DNA from: an uncultured Prevotellaceae bacterium
GTDB taxonomy: Bacteria > Bacteroidota > Bacteroidia > Bacteroidales > Bacteroidaceae
Length of the DNA: 64,000 nt
Reading direction: 5' to 3'
Assembly (NCBI GenBank): GCA_900318775.1
Contig: ONLY01000016.1
Span: 1 to 64,000, forward strand
Below the pieces are notes generated by a model. It did no database searches, was not told the DNA's origin, and saw only the letters and a program-made list of their open reading frames with translations. Both the position numbers and the translations under genes were made by a program. Positions 18,079 through 28,889 of this stretch are shown here, piece after piece; the first letter of the stretch is position 1, and every line of letters starts with the position of its first letter.

Positions 18079-19527
18079 TTATTTCTGATGCTCTTCCGCT
18101 GGCACATACGATACCGTATCATCTGGCGTGACGGAAATATAGTCCATTTCTTTAATAAAGTCACCAATAGTAGATTGATTGCCCTGCAACTTCATATACG
18201 TGTAGCAAATCTTTTCACCGGGTTTTAGGATTGGCACTGCGGCACGCAATGTTTCCGACATCATAACCTGGAAATTGATGATTTCTTCTTCTGTATCACC
18301 CGCATAGTCGCGTATCACAGAGCCTACATAGGTAATGTTGTTAGCCGCAGACACCTTGCTGTTCGGGAAATAGAGGCACACAAGCTCTATCTCTTCAGGC
18401 CGTATTGGCATCGTTTCCCCTTGTTCATTCAAAATCCAAATCTTGCCCACAAGCAGGTCTCCCGCAATATTGCCCGAGAACTTCTGCTCCGCCAAAAGTC
18501 TAATGCGACTAACAAACCGGTTATACTCAATGTAATTATCGTAAAACTCGGTATAAACCGTGAAACCGATATTAGGCGAAACAATAGATTGCTTACCTTC
18601 TGATGTTATTTCGTAAATATTGAAATCTTGTGGAATAAGCTCTTCTGCGTCGTGAGTACTGTGACAACATGTACAAAGCGTCTTCGTCTTTGGTTCAATA
18701 AAAGTATTGCCACAAGTATTGCACGTATGGATGATGGCTGGACGATCGTAATCCATGCCAATATGACGCAATATCTTATTACACTTAGGACAACGAAGCT
18801 GTCCGCCAAAGTTGTAAGTGTGTTCTGGCGACACATTAGCGCAGCGGAAATGATGAATTACTTCTTCTGTCTGAATGGAAGATTGTCCACATTGAGGACA
18901 AGTCTTAATATATAGCAAATGCGAATGGAGGCATGAAGGACAAAGATACACCTTATTAACGAACTTTGTCACCCTAAACAGCCCCTTCTCGTTCATCGAC
19001 TGAATAAACACAAAATAGTCACTCAGTTCGTATTGTCCCAAACGATAGAATAGGTCAAAAACAGGAATGACATATCCTGTCGATGCCGAAACCTCAAGCC
19101 GTGGCTCCAGCACTGTCTTTTTTCTTGATATCAAATAGCGTGTTAGACGGATAAAGAATTGGTTTGACGACACAATCGGGTCTTCCTGAGCATTAAGACC
19201 CAATTTGGTATTATACTCGATGATGTTCTCCACTTTAGTCAACACGTCTATGCTATTCCAATCATCAGCATACCCATCAATTATCTCGTCATAATTCCCC
19301 ATTTTTCCCTCCAAAGCACTCGCCACGAACAAGGGTTTATAGCAGCATTTAGAGGATGTGATGGGATTGATGCTGTTAAGGATTGTCTTTGTCTCCTCAA
19401 CCGCATCGTTCAAAATGAATATTACATCAAAGAGATACTCGGGAAAGTCCGGACTCTCATCAAGAGGGAACGGACTATCCAGCAAAAGAACTCTTCTATC
19501 TCCATCATTGTTCTGAATTGTTATCAT
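18079..19527 (-). CDS. TackOD1-like multi-zinc-ribbon protein with degenerate receiver-like N-terminus
   Basis: This 482-aa cytoplasmic protein has a zinc-ribbon core at about residues 195-290 with repeated Cys pairs: CPSC, CPQC, a Cys-rich IHHFRC, CPKC, CNTC and CTCC. Spacing and the IHHF motif resemble the TackOD1 output domain (Thaumarchaeal output domain 1). The first 110 residues (RVLLLDSPFPL, DVIFILND, EIIDGYADDW) look like a degenerate receiver fold without a clear phosphoacceptor. The C-terminal part is unassigned. The downstream gene encodes a receiver protein. The function is unknown; sensing or signalling is likely. TackOD1 was recognised by pattern only. Confidence 0.7.
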   Translation of the reverse strand: MITIQNNDGDRRVLLLDSPFPLDESPDFPEYLFDVIFILNDAVEETKTILNSINPITSSKCCYKPLFVASALEGKMGNYDEIIDGYADDWNSIDVLTKVENIIEYNTKLGLNAQEDPIVSSNQFFIRLTRYLISRKKTVLEPRLEVSASTGYVIPVFDLFYRLGQYELSDYFVFIQSMNEKGLFRVTKFVNKVYLCPSCLHSHLLYIKTCPQCGQSSIQTEEVIHHFRCANVSPEHTYNFGGQLRCPKCNKILRHIGMDYDRPAIIHTCNTCGNTFIEPKTKTLCTCCHSTHDAEELIPQDFNIYEITSEGKQSIVSPNIGFTVYTEFYDNYIEYNRFVSRIRLLAEQKFSGNIAGDLLVGKIWILNEQGETMPIRPEEIELVCLYFPNSKVSAANNITYVGSVIRDYAGDTEEEIINFQVMMSETLRAAVPILKPGEKICYTYMKLQGNQSTIGDFIKEMDYISVTPDDTVSYVPAEEHQK

Positions 19528-19710
19528 AGAAACGGTTTTTCAAGGCCCCTCTTTCGCAAACATCCACTGATGAAATTGAGCGTAGGTTCCATAAAAGACA
19601 ATTAAGACAATTGCAAATGTAGGACAATTTTTCTTAAAAAAACCATTTCTATACTATTTTTTTTAAAAAAAGAGCAGATTTAGACCTCTTTTCTGTTCTT
19701 TTTTTTCGAT

Positions 19711-20292
19711 TTAGTCCAAATAGCCCGCTTTCTTTAACTCTTTGGCAGCAATATCACACTCGTCCCACCAAGCCTGTCCAAATCGTCGCACAAGAGGTTC
19801 TTTCAAGAATTGGTAAACAGGCAGTTGCATCCGCTGTCCCAATTCACGAGCAGGTTGACACACGTCCCATTTATGCACATTCACAGCAACCATGTCTCCA
19901 ACCTTAGACAAACGCACAGGATAAAGGGCGCATGAAATAGGCTTTTGCCAATGAAACTTGCCACATCGATAAGCAGAATCAATCGCACAAAAAGCACAAC
20001 CTCCTTCATGTTTCACGAATACGCAGTCTTTTCCATCCACAATCTGTGTAACAAGCTCTCCATCACGGTCAGGGTAGACCACTCCATCATGGTCAACTTT
20101 TTCCTGCGCTTTTAGAGTAAGATCATCATGCACTGCCTCATACGCGTTCTCCAACAATCCGACCTCTTCCATTGAAACTGGCGCCCCCGCATCACCTTCC
20201 ACACAACAGATACCGTGACAACGTTCCAAGTCACAACAAAAAAAGACTTTAAAAAGATCGAGTGAAACCAATGTACCTAATATTTCAATCAT
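19711..20292 (-). CDS. DUF3109 family protein
   Basis: This 193-aa cytoplasmic protein has an N-terminal Cys cluster (CCDLERCHGICC) and further conserved Cys residues (CAFCAID, RCGKFHWQKPISCALYPVR, CQPA), matching the Bacteroidota DUF3109 family. The pattern resembles zinc/iron-cluster flavin-like proteins but the function is unknown. I start at ATG 20292 (MIEILGTLVS), which overlaps the ribF stop codon by ATGA, indicating translational coupling; the longer in-frame start at 20331 would lie within ribF. Confidence 0.85.
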   Translation of the reverse strand: MIEILGTLVSLDLFKVFFCCDLERCHGICCVEGDAGAPVSMEEVGLLENAYEAVHDDLTLKAQEKVDHDGVVYPDRDGELVTQIVDGKDCVFVKHEGGCAFCAIDSAYRCGKFHWQKPISCALYPVRLSKVGDMVAVNVHKWDVCQPARELGQRMQLPVYQFLKEPLVRRFGQAWWDECDIAAKELKKAGYLD

Positions 20293-21206
20293 ATGCTTTC
20301 TCTTTTCATTTGCGCCATCAATTCCCGGCATTGCTTTTCATCTTCTTCCAGCTGCCCATGCAAAGACTTCAACGAATCAAACTCTTTCTCTCCTCTCAGC
20401 CAACACAACAATTCCATGTTCACTTGCTTCCCATACAAACAATCGTCAAAGTCGAAAACATGCACTTCTATGCTGCGCTGCCGACCATTATGCAAAGTGG
20501 GGCGCATTCCTATGTTGAGCATGCCAAATCCATAATCGGTTTTCACGAAATAGGCACCATTTTTAGGAACCAGCTTATCTGGTTCCACTTGCAAATTCGC
20601 TGTCGGATAACCAAGTTTTCTCCCATTTTGAAAACCCCCGACAACTTTTCCTCGAATAAAAAAAGAATAGCCCAGCAACCGATTGGCGCCATCCACATCT
20701 CCCACCTGCAAAGCCCGTCGAATCTCTGTTGACGAAACACTTTCAGCTGCGCCCAATTCGCCACATCCGCTCACAACAATACCAATGGACTCACCATAAT
20801 GGCGACAATCATCAAATCCCTTACGATCATGTCCAATTCGATTGTCATAGCCTATCACCAGTTCCTTTACATCCAACCTGTCTTTCAGAATCGTATGCAT
20901 AAAATCGAAAGCTTTCATCTGCGCCAAATCTTCTGTAAAATCCAGCAGCACCACTCTGTCTATACCGGCCGCCTGCAATAGTTCCACTTTTTCTTTTTCT
21001 GTGGTCAACATCTGCGGGTGCACTTCTGGGCGAAGGACACGCAAGGGATGGTTCGCAAATGTCACAACCACAGAATCAAGTCCTTTCTCTCGAGCGGAAT
21101 CAATCACCTGCCTCAACACATATCGATGACCCCGATGAACCCCATCGAATGTCCCGATTGTCGCCACACAGGCTCTCGCATCTTTGTTTTTACTGATCAC
21201 TTGCAT
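20289..21206 (-). CDS. ribF: Bifunctional riboflavin kinase / FAD synthetase
   Basis: It makes FMN from riboflavin and FAD from FMN. The nucleotidyltransferase domain comes first with GTFDGVHRGHRYV, and the C-terminal flavokinase has GKVVGGFQNGRKLGYPTANL. The total is 305 aa, normal. I use ATG 21206 (MQVISKNKD); a GTG at 21221 in the same frame coincides with the promoter -7 element (21228-21221) and cannot be the start. It is followed by the coupled DUF3109 gene. Confidence 0.93.
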   Translation of the reverse strand: MQVISKNKDARACVATIGTFDGVHRGHRYVLRQVIDSAREKGLDSVVVTFANHPLRVLRPEVHPQMLTTEKEKVELLQAAGIDRVVLLDFTEDLAQMKAFDFMHTILKDRLDVKELVIGYDNRIGHDRKGFDDCRHYGESIGIVVSGCGELGAAESVSSTEIRRALQVGDVDGANRLLGYSFFIRGKVVGGFQNGRKLGYPTANLQVEPDKLVPKNGAYFVKTDYGFGMLNIGMRPTLHNGRQRSIEVHVFDFDDCLYGKQVNMELLCWLRGEKEFDSLKSLHGQLEEDEKQCRELMAQMKRESI

Positions 21207-21220
21207 AAATAAATCGGCCA

Positions 21221-21252
21221 CAAAGGTACGGATTCCCCCTCAATCGTCCAAA
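21221..21252 (-). promoter_or_regulatory. Promoter of ribF
   Basis: On the minus strand TTTG (21252-21249), 20 bp, TACCTTTG (21228-21221), about 15 nt before the ATG at 21206. Confidence 0.7.
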
Positions 21253-21316
21253 AGTCGCCCAAGAAAAACGTTTCTCTCCAAATCTTTTTGTTTTTTTTCA
21301 ATTTCTCCCTGATATT

Positions 21317-21348
21317 TTTGGCAGAATCACAGAAACGCCGTATTTTTG
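21317..21348 (+). promoter_or_regulatory. Promoter of the rimP-nusA-infB run
   Basis: TTTG (21317-21320), 20 bp, TATTTTTG (21341-21348). It lies 80 nt before rimP. Confidence 0.7.
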
Positions 21349-21428
21349 CAGCGGAAAAATGAGAGGGGACTGAAAAAAGTTCCCTCTTTTGTTTGAATAG
21401 GCACTAAGTTTTCTTAGAACGTTATTAT

Positions 21429-21896
21429 ATGATTGACAAACAGAAAGTGAAGGAACTGGCCATGGAATGGCTGGAGGGAAAAGAGTATTTCCTAGTAGAT
21501 GCCACAGTCGACGCCGACAACAAAATCACAGTTGAGATTGACCACAAGGATGGCGTTTGGATTGAAGACTGCTGTGAATTAAGCCGTTTCATAGAGGAAC
21601 ATTTTGACCGAGACGTGGAAGACTTCGAGCTAGAGGTCGGTTCTGCAGGCATCGGACAGCCCTTCAAAGTCTTGCAACAGTACATCAACTCCATCGGATA
21701 TGACGTAGAGCTCCTCACGGCCAGCGGCAAGAAGATGGAAGGTTGTATGAAGAGCGCAGATGAACAGGCTTTTGTCGTCACCATCATGGAAAAACAGAAA
21801 GTAGAGGGCAAGAAGCGTCCACAGATGGTTGAAGTAGACAAGACCTTCAAATACGACGAAGTGAAGTGGGTGAAGAACATTATCGACTTCAAATAA
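21429..21896 (+). CDS. rimP: Ribosome maturation factor
   Basis: It helps mature the 30S subunit. The N-terminal domain contains DATVDADNKITVEIDHKDGVWIEDCC as the RimP core (about residues 21-46), with VEDFELEVGSAGIGQPF following. The 155-aa length is typical. It is the first gene of the rimP-nusA-infB order conserved in bacteria. Confidence 0.92.
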   Translation: MIDKQKVKELAMEWLEGKEYFLVDATVDADNKITVEIDHKDGVWIEDCCELSRFIEEHFDRDVEDFELEVGSAGIGQPFKVLQQYINSIGYDVELLTASGKKMEGCMKSADEQAFVVTIMEKQKVEGKKRPQMVEVDKTFKYDEVKWVKNIIDFK

Positions 21897-21956
21897 GACA
21901 AAAGGACTGCGCCTATCCAAATCCCAACAAATTGAAATAGAACAATAAAACATATT

Positions 21957-23222
21957 ATGGCAACAAAAAAAATGACAGAACGCGTCAACTTGATTGATAC
22001 CTTTAAAGACTTCAAGGAGACAAAAAACATTGACAGAACCACATTGGTTAGCGTGATTGAAGATAGCTTTCGTAGCGTTTTACAGAAGACATACGGTTCC
22101 GACGAGAATTTTGACGTCATTGTCAACCCAGACAAAGGCGACTTCGAAATCTACCGAAACCGTGTTGTGGTAGCAGATGGCCATGTGGAAAATGAAAATG
22201 CTGAAATCAGCCTTTCTGACGCTCAAAAGATTGACCCCGATTTTGAAGAAGGAGAGGAAGTGAGCGAGAAGATTGAGTTTGCCAAGTTTGGCCGCCGCGC
22301 CATTCTGACGCTTCGCCAAACAATGGCCAGCAAGATTCTGGATCTTGAGCATGACAATCTCTATAACAAATATGCAGACAAAGTGGGGCAGATTGTAAGC
22401 GGCGAGGTCTATCAGATTTGGAAACGCGAAATGCTTCTGCTGGACGACGAAGGCAATGAGCTCCTGTTGCCCAAAAGCGAACAGATTCCTGGTGACTTCT
22501 TCCGCAAAGGTGAAACAGCCCGTGCCATTGTGCTTCGCGTTGACAACTTGAACAACAACCCCAAAATCATCCTTTCCCGTACCTCTCCAGACTTCTTGCG
22601 CCGCCTTTTGGAGCAGGAAGTACCAGAAATCAACGACGGCCTTATCACCGTACAGCGCATTGCCCGCATTCCAGGAGAAAGGGCAAAGATTGCCGTAGAG
22701 AGCTACAACGAGCGAATTGACCCAGTAGGCGCCTGCGTCGGTGTAAAAGGCAGCCGTATTCATGGCATCGTCCGCGAATTGCACAACGAGAACATTGATG
22801 TGATTAACTATACCAGCAACATCAAACTGTTCATCCAGCGCTCTCTGAACCCCGCTGCTGTATCATCTATTACACTCGACGAAGAGAAAAAGAAAGCAGA
22901 GGTATATCTACAGCCCGACCAAGTAAGTTTGGCAATCGGTAAAAATGGTGACAACATCAAATTGGCATCCATGCTGACAGGCTACACGATTGACGTATTC
23001 CGAGAGTTGAATGGTGAAGAGCCCGACGAGGAAGATATCTATCTGGATGAGTTCTCTGACGAGATTGAGCCTTGGATCATTGAACAAATCAAAGGCATTG
23101 GCCTAGACACCGCAAAGAGCGTACTGAGTGCTCCACGTGCAATGCTGGTGGAGAAAGCCGACCTTGAAGAAGACACAGTCGACGAAGTGCTCCGTGTACT
23201 GAAAGCAGAATTTGAAGATTAA
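21957..23222 (+). CDS. nusA: Transcription termination/antitermination protein
   Basis: It binds RNA polymerase and RNA and affects pausing, termination and antitermination. An N-terminal polymerase-binding domain, an S1 domain (VGQIVSGEVYQIWKR), KH domains (VGVKGSRIHGIVRELHNENIDVI and LAIGKNGDNIKLASMLTGY) and a helix-hairpin-helix end (LDTAKSVLSAPRAML) are in the usual order. At 421 aa it lacks the acidic repeats seen in E. coli NusA. It lies 60 bp downstream of rimP. Confidence 0.95.
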   Translation: MATKKMTERVNLIDTFKDFKETKNIDRTTLVSVIEDSFRSVLQKTYGSDENFDVIVNPDKGDFEIYRNRVVVADGHVENENAEISLSDAQKIDPDFEEGEEVSEKIEFAKFGRRAILTLRQTMASKILDLEHDNLYNKYADKVGQIVSGEVYQIWKREMLLLDDEGNELLLPKSEQIPGDFFRKGETARAIVLRVDNLNNNPKIILSRTSPDFLRRLLEQEVPEINDGLITVQRIARIPGERAKIAVESYNERIDPVGACVGVKGSRIHGIVRELHNENIDVINYTSNIKLFIQRSLNPAAVSSITLDEEKKKAEVYLQPDQVSLAIGKNGDNIKLASMLTGYTIDVFRELNGEEPDEEDIYLDEFSDEIEPWIIEQIKGIGLDTAKSVLSAPRAMLVEKADLEEDTVDEVLRVLKAEFED

Positions 23223-23275
23223 AAATGAACTGACAGAGAAGCTAGTTCAAAGAAAAATAGAATAAATTAGTCTAT

Positions 23276-26062
23276 ATGGCAGTAAGACTGAACAAAGCAT
23301 TAAAAGAACTGAATGTAGGAATCAACACCGTGGCTGAATTCCTACAAAAGAAGGGAATGGCATTACAAGATGCAACTCCTAACGCTAAGATCACGGACGA
23401 ACAGTATGCGCTGCTGCAAAAAGAGTTTGGTGAGGACATGAAACAAAATGCCGTCACTAAACAAAAGATCCAAAACCAAAAGGAAAAGGAACTGCAGGAG
23501 AAGAAGGAGCGCCAGCAAGCTGCTCGAGAGGAAAAAGAACGCCTTGAGAGAGAAAAAGCCGCTAAAAAGCCCCAACTCAAAATCGTTGGCAATATCAACG
23601 ATTTGAAGAAAGAGGCCCCCAAAGCAAAAGAAAAGCCTGCTGAACCCCAAGAAGAAACAAAGCCTGCAGAACCAGCACCTGTGGCAGCAAAAGAAGTAGA
23701 GGTAAGTGTCCCCGAAAAGAAACAAGAGAAACTTACCCCTGCAGACCGATTGGAGCAAGACGAAAACGGTGTTTACCGTTTAGCAGCACCAACTGAAGCC
23801 AGCGTACAGTTTAAACAAGTTGGTTTCATTGACCTTTCCACGCTAAACAGCAAGACGCGTCCTGACCGCAAGAGCAAAGCAGAGCGCCGCAAAGAACGCC
23901 AAGGCGCTCAAGCTGGCGATGCACAAGCTGCTGGTCAAAAGAAAAAGCGCAACCGCATCAACAACAGCAAGGTTGATATAGATGCTGCAGCTAAACAGAA
24001 CAATGGTCCGCAAAACCAAGGAAAGAAACAAGGAGGCAAAGGACAAGCTGCAGGCGGCGCACAGCCCAATCAATTCAAGAACAAGCAAAATGCCAACACG
24101 TCTCAGCAGGGCCAAGGCAAAAAGAACAAGAAGAAGCAGCCTGTTAAGCCACAGGAACTCTCTGAAGAGGAAGTAGCAAAACAGGTAAAGGAGACACTCG
24201 CACGTCTCACAGCCAAGCAGGAGAAGAAGGGCGTGAAGTACCGCAAGGACAAGCGCCAAGCCATCCATGAGCGTATGGCTGAAGAAGAGATGGCCGAGAA
24301 TGCAGAAAGCAAAGTGCTGAAACTGACAGAGTTCGTAACTGCCAACGAACTTGCCACAATGATGGACGTACCTGTCACGAAAGTCATCGGCACATGTATG
24401 TCTATCGGCATGATGGTGAGCATCAACCAACGCCTCGACGCAGAGACCATTAATATTGTAGCTGAAGAATTCGGCTACACCACCAGCTATGTGTCAGAAG
24501 AAGTGTCAAATGCCATTGAAGAGGTAGAGGACAAGGAGGAAGACCTTGAACGTCGCGCCCCAATCATCACGGTGATGGGTCACGTCGACCACGGTAAGAC
24601 TTCACTTCTCGACTATATTCGCAAGACCAACGTGATTGCCGGTGAGGCAGGCGGTATTACCCAGCACATCGGTGCATATAACGTAAAGATGAAAGATGGC
24701 CGCAAGATTACGTTCCTCGATACTCCAGGCCACGAAGCCTTCACAGCTATGCGTGCCCGTGGTGCCAAGGTGACCGACATTGCCATCATCATCGTGGCTG
24801 CCGACGACGACGTGATGCCTCAAACCAAGGAGGCTATCGCTCACGCACAGGCAGCAGGAGTACCCATGGTCTTTGCCATCAACAAGATTGATAAGCCAGG
24901 AGCCAATCCTGATAAGATTAAGGAGCAGCTCTCCGCCATGAATCTCCTTGTGGAGGAATGGGGCGGCAAGTACCAGAGCCAAGACATCAGTGCCAAGAAA
25001 GGCATCGGTGTTGAAGAGCTGATGGACAAGGTGCTGCTTGAAGCCGAATTGCTTGACCTGAAGGCCAACCCTAACCGAAAGGCAACTGGTTCCATTATCG
25101 AATCCACCCTTGACAAGGGACGTGGCTATGTGGCTACAGTACTCGTATCAAACGGAACCCTCCATCAAGGCGACATCGTATTGGCAGGAACCCATTACGG
25201 CCGTATCAAGGCAATGTTCAACGAACGCGGACAGCGCATCGAAAAGGCGCTTCCAGCAGAACCTGCGGTGATTCTCGGCTTGAATGGTGCTCCAACTGCA
25301 GGTGACACCTTCCATGTGATGGAAACAGAGCAGGAAGCTCGCGAAATCTGCAACAAGCGCGAACAGCTGAAACGCGAACAAGGCCTCCGTACTCAGACCC
25401 GTCTGACACTCGATGAGTTAGGCCGACGCATTGCATTAGGCGACTTCAAAGAGCTCAACCTCATTGTCAAAGGCGACGTGGACGGTTCTATCGAAGCTTT
25501 GTCTGACTCGCTCATCAAGCTCTCCACCGAGAAGATTCAGGTCAACGTCATTCACAAAGCCGTTGGTCAAATCAGCGAGAACGATGTAGAATTGGCTCAT
25601 GCATCTGAGAATGTCATCATCATTGGCTTCCAAGTACGTCCTTCTGCTGCTGCGCGCCGTTTGGCAGAGCAATATGGTGTAGACATCCGTCTCTACTCTA
25701 TCATCTACGATGCCATCGAAGAGGTAAAAGACGCCATGGAAGGCATGTTGGCTCCAACCCTCAAGGAGGAAATCACAGCCCAAGTGGACGTACGCCAAGT
25801 TTATCACATCACCAAGGTGGGAACAGTCGCTGGCTGCTGGGTTACCGAAGGCAAGGTTCACCGTTCCGACAAGGTACGTGTGGTGCGCGACGGCATTGTG
25901 GTTCACACTGGCGAGATTTTGGCGCTCAAGCGTTTCAAGGACGACGTCAAAGAAGTTGGTCGCGACTTCGAGTGCGGTATCTCCATTGTCAACTTCAACG
26001 ATATCCGTGAGGGAGACGTGCTGGAGACATACACAGAAGTCGAAGTGAAGACAAAACTGTAA
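23276..26062 (+). CDS. infB: Translation initiation factor IF-2
   Basis: This GTPase positions initiator tRNA on the 30S subunit. An N-terminal wH domain is followed by a long low-complexity linker, rich in Lys, Glu, Gln, Ala and Pro, at about residues 55-330. The G domain begins with GHVDHGKT at 435-442, then DTPGHEAF and NKIDKPGA. C-terminal IF2 domains end VEVKTKL. Total 928 aa; the long linker is common in Bacteroidota. It abuts the next gene with no gap. Confidence 0.96.
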   Translation: MAVRLNKALKELNVGINTVAEFLQKKGMALQDATPNAKITDEQYALLQKEFGEDMKQNAVTKQKIQNQKEKELQEKKERQQAAREEKERLEREKAAKKPQLKIVGNINDLKKEAPKAKEKPAEPQEETKPAEPAPVAAKEVEVSVPEKKQEKLTPADRLEQDENGVYRLAAPTEASVQFKQVGFIDLSTLNSKTRPDRKSKAERRKERQGAQAGDAQAAGQKKKRNRINNSKVDIDAAAKQNNGPQNQGKKQGGKGQAAGGAQPNQFKNKQNANTSQQGQGKKNKKKQPVKPQELSEEEVAKQVKETLARLTAKQEKKGVKYRKDKRQAIHERMAEEEMAENAESKVLKLTEFVTANELATMMDVPVTKVIGTCMSIGMMVSINQRLDAETINIVAEEFGYTTSYVSEEVSNAIEEVEDKEEDLERRAPIITVMGHVDHGKTSLLDYIRKTNVIAGEAGGITQHIGAYNVKMKDGRKITFLDTPGHEAFTAMRARGAKVTDIAIIIVAADDDVMPQTKEAIAHAQAAGVPMVFAINKIDKPGANPDKIKEQLSAMNLLVEEWGGKYQSQDISAKKGIGVEELMDKVLLEAELLDLKANPNRKATGSIIESTLDKGRGYVATVLVSNGTLHQGDIVLAGTHYGRIKAMFNERGQRIEKALPAEPAVILGLNGAPTAGDTFHVMETEQEAREICNKREQLKREQGLRTQTRLTLDELGRRIALGDFKELNLIVKGDVDGSIEALSDSLIKLSTEKIQVNVIHKAVGQISENDVELAHASENVIIIGFQVRPSAAARRLAEQYGVDIRLYSIIYDAIEEVKDAMEGMLAPTLKEEITAQVDVRQVYHITKVGTVAGCWVTEGKVHRSDKVRVVRDGIVVHTGEILALKRFKDDVKEVGRDFECGISIVNFNDIREGDVLETYTEVEVKTKL

Positions 26063-26638
26063 ATGGAAATACTGATATATATTGTACTCATCTTTGGTGC
26101 CGTTATAGGCTTCAAGCAGGGTGCATTTAAACAGGTAGCGAATTTCTTAGGTGTGGCGGTCGGTTTACTGATCGCCGCCACACTTTATCACCAGTTTGGT
26201 GATTTTCTTGCCGATAAGACAGGCGCCAATATTGGCTTTGGCCGTTTTATCGCATTCATCCTTATTGTCATCGTGATACCCATTGCCTTAGGCTGGGTGG
26301 CAGCATTCCTTACTGAATTCTTCAAGAAGTTGAAACTCAACTTTCTCAACCGCTTGCTGGGCGCAGCGGTTGGTGTCATCTGCTATGCCATCATTCTCAG
26401 CATCGGGCTCAACCTCTACGACTTTGTTGTCAGCAATGCAGGCTTCAAGCCAGAGAAATTGGACGAACGTCCTACTCTCTACTATCGAGTGAAGCATGCC
26501 ACTCAGATAATCATCCCTGACCTTCTGATTGTGACTGACGCTACAGAGGAAGCCCAAGGTTGCACGCCCAAGCATGGTTTACAGCACATGATAGATAAGG
26601 CTGTTGATAAAATTCACCCCACAAAAGAAACGGAATGA
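26063..26638 (+). CDS. CvpA family membrane protein
   Basis: This 191-aa protein has about four membrane segments ([72 protein letters not shown]) and a charged C-terminal tail, matching the CvpA family. Functions proposed for the family concern colicin V production and envelope stress; its role here is unknown. The start is immediately after the infB stop, and it overlaps sufB by 4 nt (ATGA). Confidence 0.85.
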   Translation: MEILIYIVLIFGAVIGFKQGAFKQVANFLGVAVGLLIAATLYHQFGDFLADKTGANIGFGRFIAFILIVIVIPIALGWVAAFLTEFFKKLKLNFLNRLLGAAVGVICYAIILSIGLNLYDFVVSNAGFKPEKLDERPTLYYRVKHATQIIIPDLLIVTDATEEAQGCTPKHGLQHMIDKAVDKIHPTKETE

Positions 26639-28137
26639 ACGAGAAGAACAAGAACGGGAAGCAGAACGAGAACGAGGAGAAGAAGCCCGGACAAGAGTCA
26701 AATGAGCTCGTTCGCCGCATAGCGGAAAAGAAGTATGAGTTCGGATTTACCACCGATGTTCATACCGAAATCATCGACAAAGGACTGAACGAGGATGTCA
26801 TTCGTTTAATCTCCGAGAAGAAAGGAGAACCGGATTGGCTCTTGCAGTTCCGATTGGAAGCATACCGCTATTGGCTCACACAGACACAACCCACATGGGG
26901 GCACGTGCATCTGCCGGAGATTGACTATCAAGCCATCTCTTATTATGCTGACCCAACTGCTAAAAAAGGACAAGGGAATAAAGAGCAAGAGATTGACCCC
27001 GAATTGATGAAGACTTTCGATAAGCTCGGTATCCCCCTCGAGGAACGTCTTGCACTTTCAGGCACAGCCGTTGATGCCGTGATGGATTCGGTTTCCGTCA
27101 AAACGACTTTCAAGGAGAAACTCTCCGAAAAAGGCATCATCTTCTGTTCCATCAGCGAGGCTGTAAAGAACCATCCTGATTTGGTACAGAAATACCTTGG
27201 TAGCGTAGTGCCGCCCAAAGACAACTACTTTGCGGCACTCAACAGCGCCGTGTTCTCCGACGGCTCATTCGTCTATATTCCCAAGAACACACGTTGTCCG
27301 ATGGAGCTCTCCACCTACTTCCGCATCAATGCCCGCAATACAGGACAGTTTGAACGTACCCTTATCGTCTGCGACGAAGGCTCTTACGTGTCATACCTCG
27401 AAGGTTGCACAGCACCGATGCGCGATGAGAATCAGCTCCATGCCGCCATCGTTGAAATCATCGTGATGGACAATGCCGAAGTGAAGTACTCAACCGTGCA
27501 GAACTGGTATCCTGGCGACAGCGAAGGGCGTGGAGGTGTGCTCAACCTCGTGACCAAGAGAGGCGACCTTCGCGGTGTGAACAGCAAGCTCTCGTGGACA
27601 CAAGTAGAGACCGGCTCTGCCATCACTTGGAAGTATCCCTCCTGTGTACTCCGAGGTGACAATAGCCAAGCAGAGTTCTACTCTGTAGCTGTCACCAACA
27701 ACCATCAAGAAGCTGACACGGGCACCAAGATGATACATTTGGGCAAAAACACACGCTCCACCATCATCTCCAAAGGAATCTCAGCAGGCAAGTCGCAGAA
27801 CTCTTATCGAGGTCTGGTACGTGTCGGCAAGCATGCAGACGGTGCACGCAACTACTCCTCGTGCGATTCCCTCCTTCTGGGCAGCCAGTGCGGTGCCCAC
27901 ACCTTCCCCTACATGGACATCCATAACAATACGGCAACCGTTGAGCACGAAGCCACCACTTCCAAAATCAATGAAGACCAGCTCTTCTATTGCAACCAGC
28001 GCGGTATCTCCACAGAAGAAGCAGTCGGTCTCATTGTCAACGGCTATGCCAAGGACGTCATCAACAAGCTCCCCATGGAGTTCGCAGTTGAGGCACAAAA
28101 ACTATTATCTGTATCACTTGAAGGAACTGTAGGATAA
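26635..28137 (+). CDS. sufB: Fe-S cluster assembly scaffold SufB
   Basis: It is the scaffold of the SufBCD complex where Fe-S clusters form. The conserved beta-helix core is complete, with VPKNTRC-like [25 protein letters not shown] and [13 protein letters not shown]-type [15 protein letters not shown]. The first 25 residues are a polar, Lys/Glu/Asn-rich extension. At 500 aa it is a normal SufB. sufC follows after 2 bp. Confidence 0.95.
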   Translation: MNEKNKNGKQNENEEKKPGQESNELVRRIAEKKYEFGFTTDVHTEIIDKGLNEDVIRLISEKKGEPDWLLQFRLEAYRYWLTQTQPTWGHVHLPEIDYQAISYYADPTAKKGQGNKEQEIDPELMKTFDKLGIPLEERLALSGTAVDAVMDSVSVKTTFKEKLSEKGIIFCSISEAVKNHPDLVQKYLGSVVPPKDNYFAALNSAVFSDGSFVYIPKNTRCPMELSTYFRINARNTGQFERTLIVCDEGSYVSYLEGCTAPMRDENQLHAAIVEIIVMDNAEVKYSTVQNWYPGDSEGRGGVLNLVTKRGDLRGVNSKLSWTQVETGSAITWKYPSCVLRGDNSQAEFYSVAVTNNHQEADTGTKMIHLGKNTRSTIISKGISAGKSQNSYRGLVRVGKHADGARNYSSCDSLLLGSQCGAHTFPYMDIHNNTATVEHEATTSKINEDQLFYCNQRGISTEEAVGLIVNGYAKDVINKLPMEFAVEAQKLLSVSLEGTVG

Positions 28138-28139
28138 AT

Positions 28140-28889
28140 ATGTTAATCATCAAGAATCTCCACGCCAAAGTAGGCGATAAAGAAATACTCAAAGGCATCG
28201 ACCTCACCATCAACGATGGCGAGATTCACGCCTTGATGGGCACCAACGGTGCAGGCAAATCGACGCTTTCCAATGTCATTGTCGGCAATCCCGCCTATGA
28301 AGTGACAGAAGGAAGCATCACCTTCAACGGACAGGACCTCCTGGCCATGAGCACAGAAGAACGTGCCCATGCCGGCATCTTCATGTCCTTCCAAGCCCCC
28401 ATCGAAATTCCAGGTGTCAGCATGACCAACTTCATGCGTGCTGCAGTCAATGCACGGCGCGAAGCCTTGGGCAAGGAACCGCTCAAATCCACTGACTTTC
28501 TCAAGGTGATGCGTGAGAAGCGCAAACTGGTTGAGATTGACCAGAAACTCATGAACCGCTCCGTCAATGAGGGCTTCTCTGGTGGCGAGCGCAAACGCAA
28601 CGAGATATTCCAGATGGCCATGCTTGAGCCATCCTTCTGCATCCTTGACGAGACGGACTCTGGCCTTGATGTGGACGCGCTCCGCATTGTAGCAGAAGGG
28701 TTCAACAAATTGCGCACCGCTGAGACTTCTGCCATTGTCATCACCCACTACCAGAGGCTCCTTGACTACATCCGTCCCGACTTCGTGCACGTGCTCATCA
28801 ACGGGCAGATCGTGAAGACAGGCACAGCGGAACTTGCCCAACAGATTGAAGAACAAGGATTCGATTGGATTAAAGAAGAACTGGCATGA
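28140..28889 (+). CDS. sufC: SufC ATPase
   Basis: This ABC-type ATPase drives Fe-S assembly in the SufBCD complex. Walker A is GTNGAGKST, the signature is FSGGERKR, Walker B is CILDETDSGLD and the switch is VITHYQR. Length 249 aa is typical. The stop overlaps the sufD start by 4 nt, so the operon is translationally coupled. Confidence 0.96.
   Translation: MLIIKNLHAKVGDKEILKGIDLTINDGEIHALMGTNGAGKSTLSNVIVGNPAYEVTEGSITFNGQDLLAMSTEERAHAGIFMSFQAPIEIPGVSMTNFMRAAVNARREALGKEPLKSTDFLKVMREKRKLVEIDQKLMNRSVNEGFSGGERKRNEIFQMAMLEPSFCILDETDSGLDVDALRIVAEGFNKLRTAETSAIVITHYQRLLDYIRPDFVHVLINGQIVKTGTAELAQQIEEQGFDWIKEELA

Noticed and set aside
21207-21221. GTG start of ribF at 21221
   Set aside because: The GTG is within the promoter -7 element, so it cannot be in the transcript; ATG 21206 is used.
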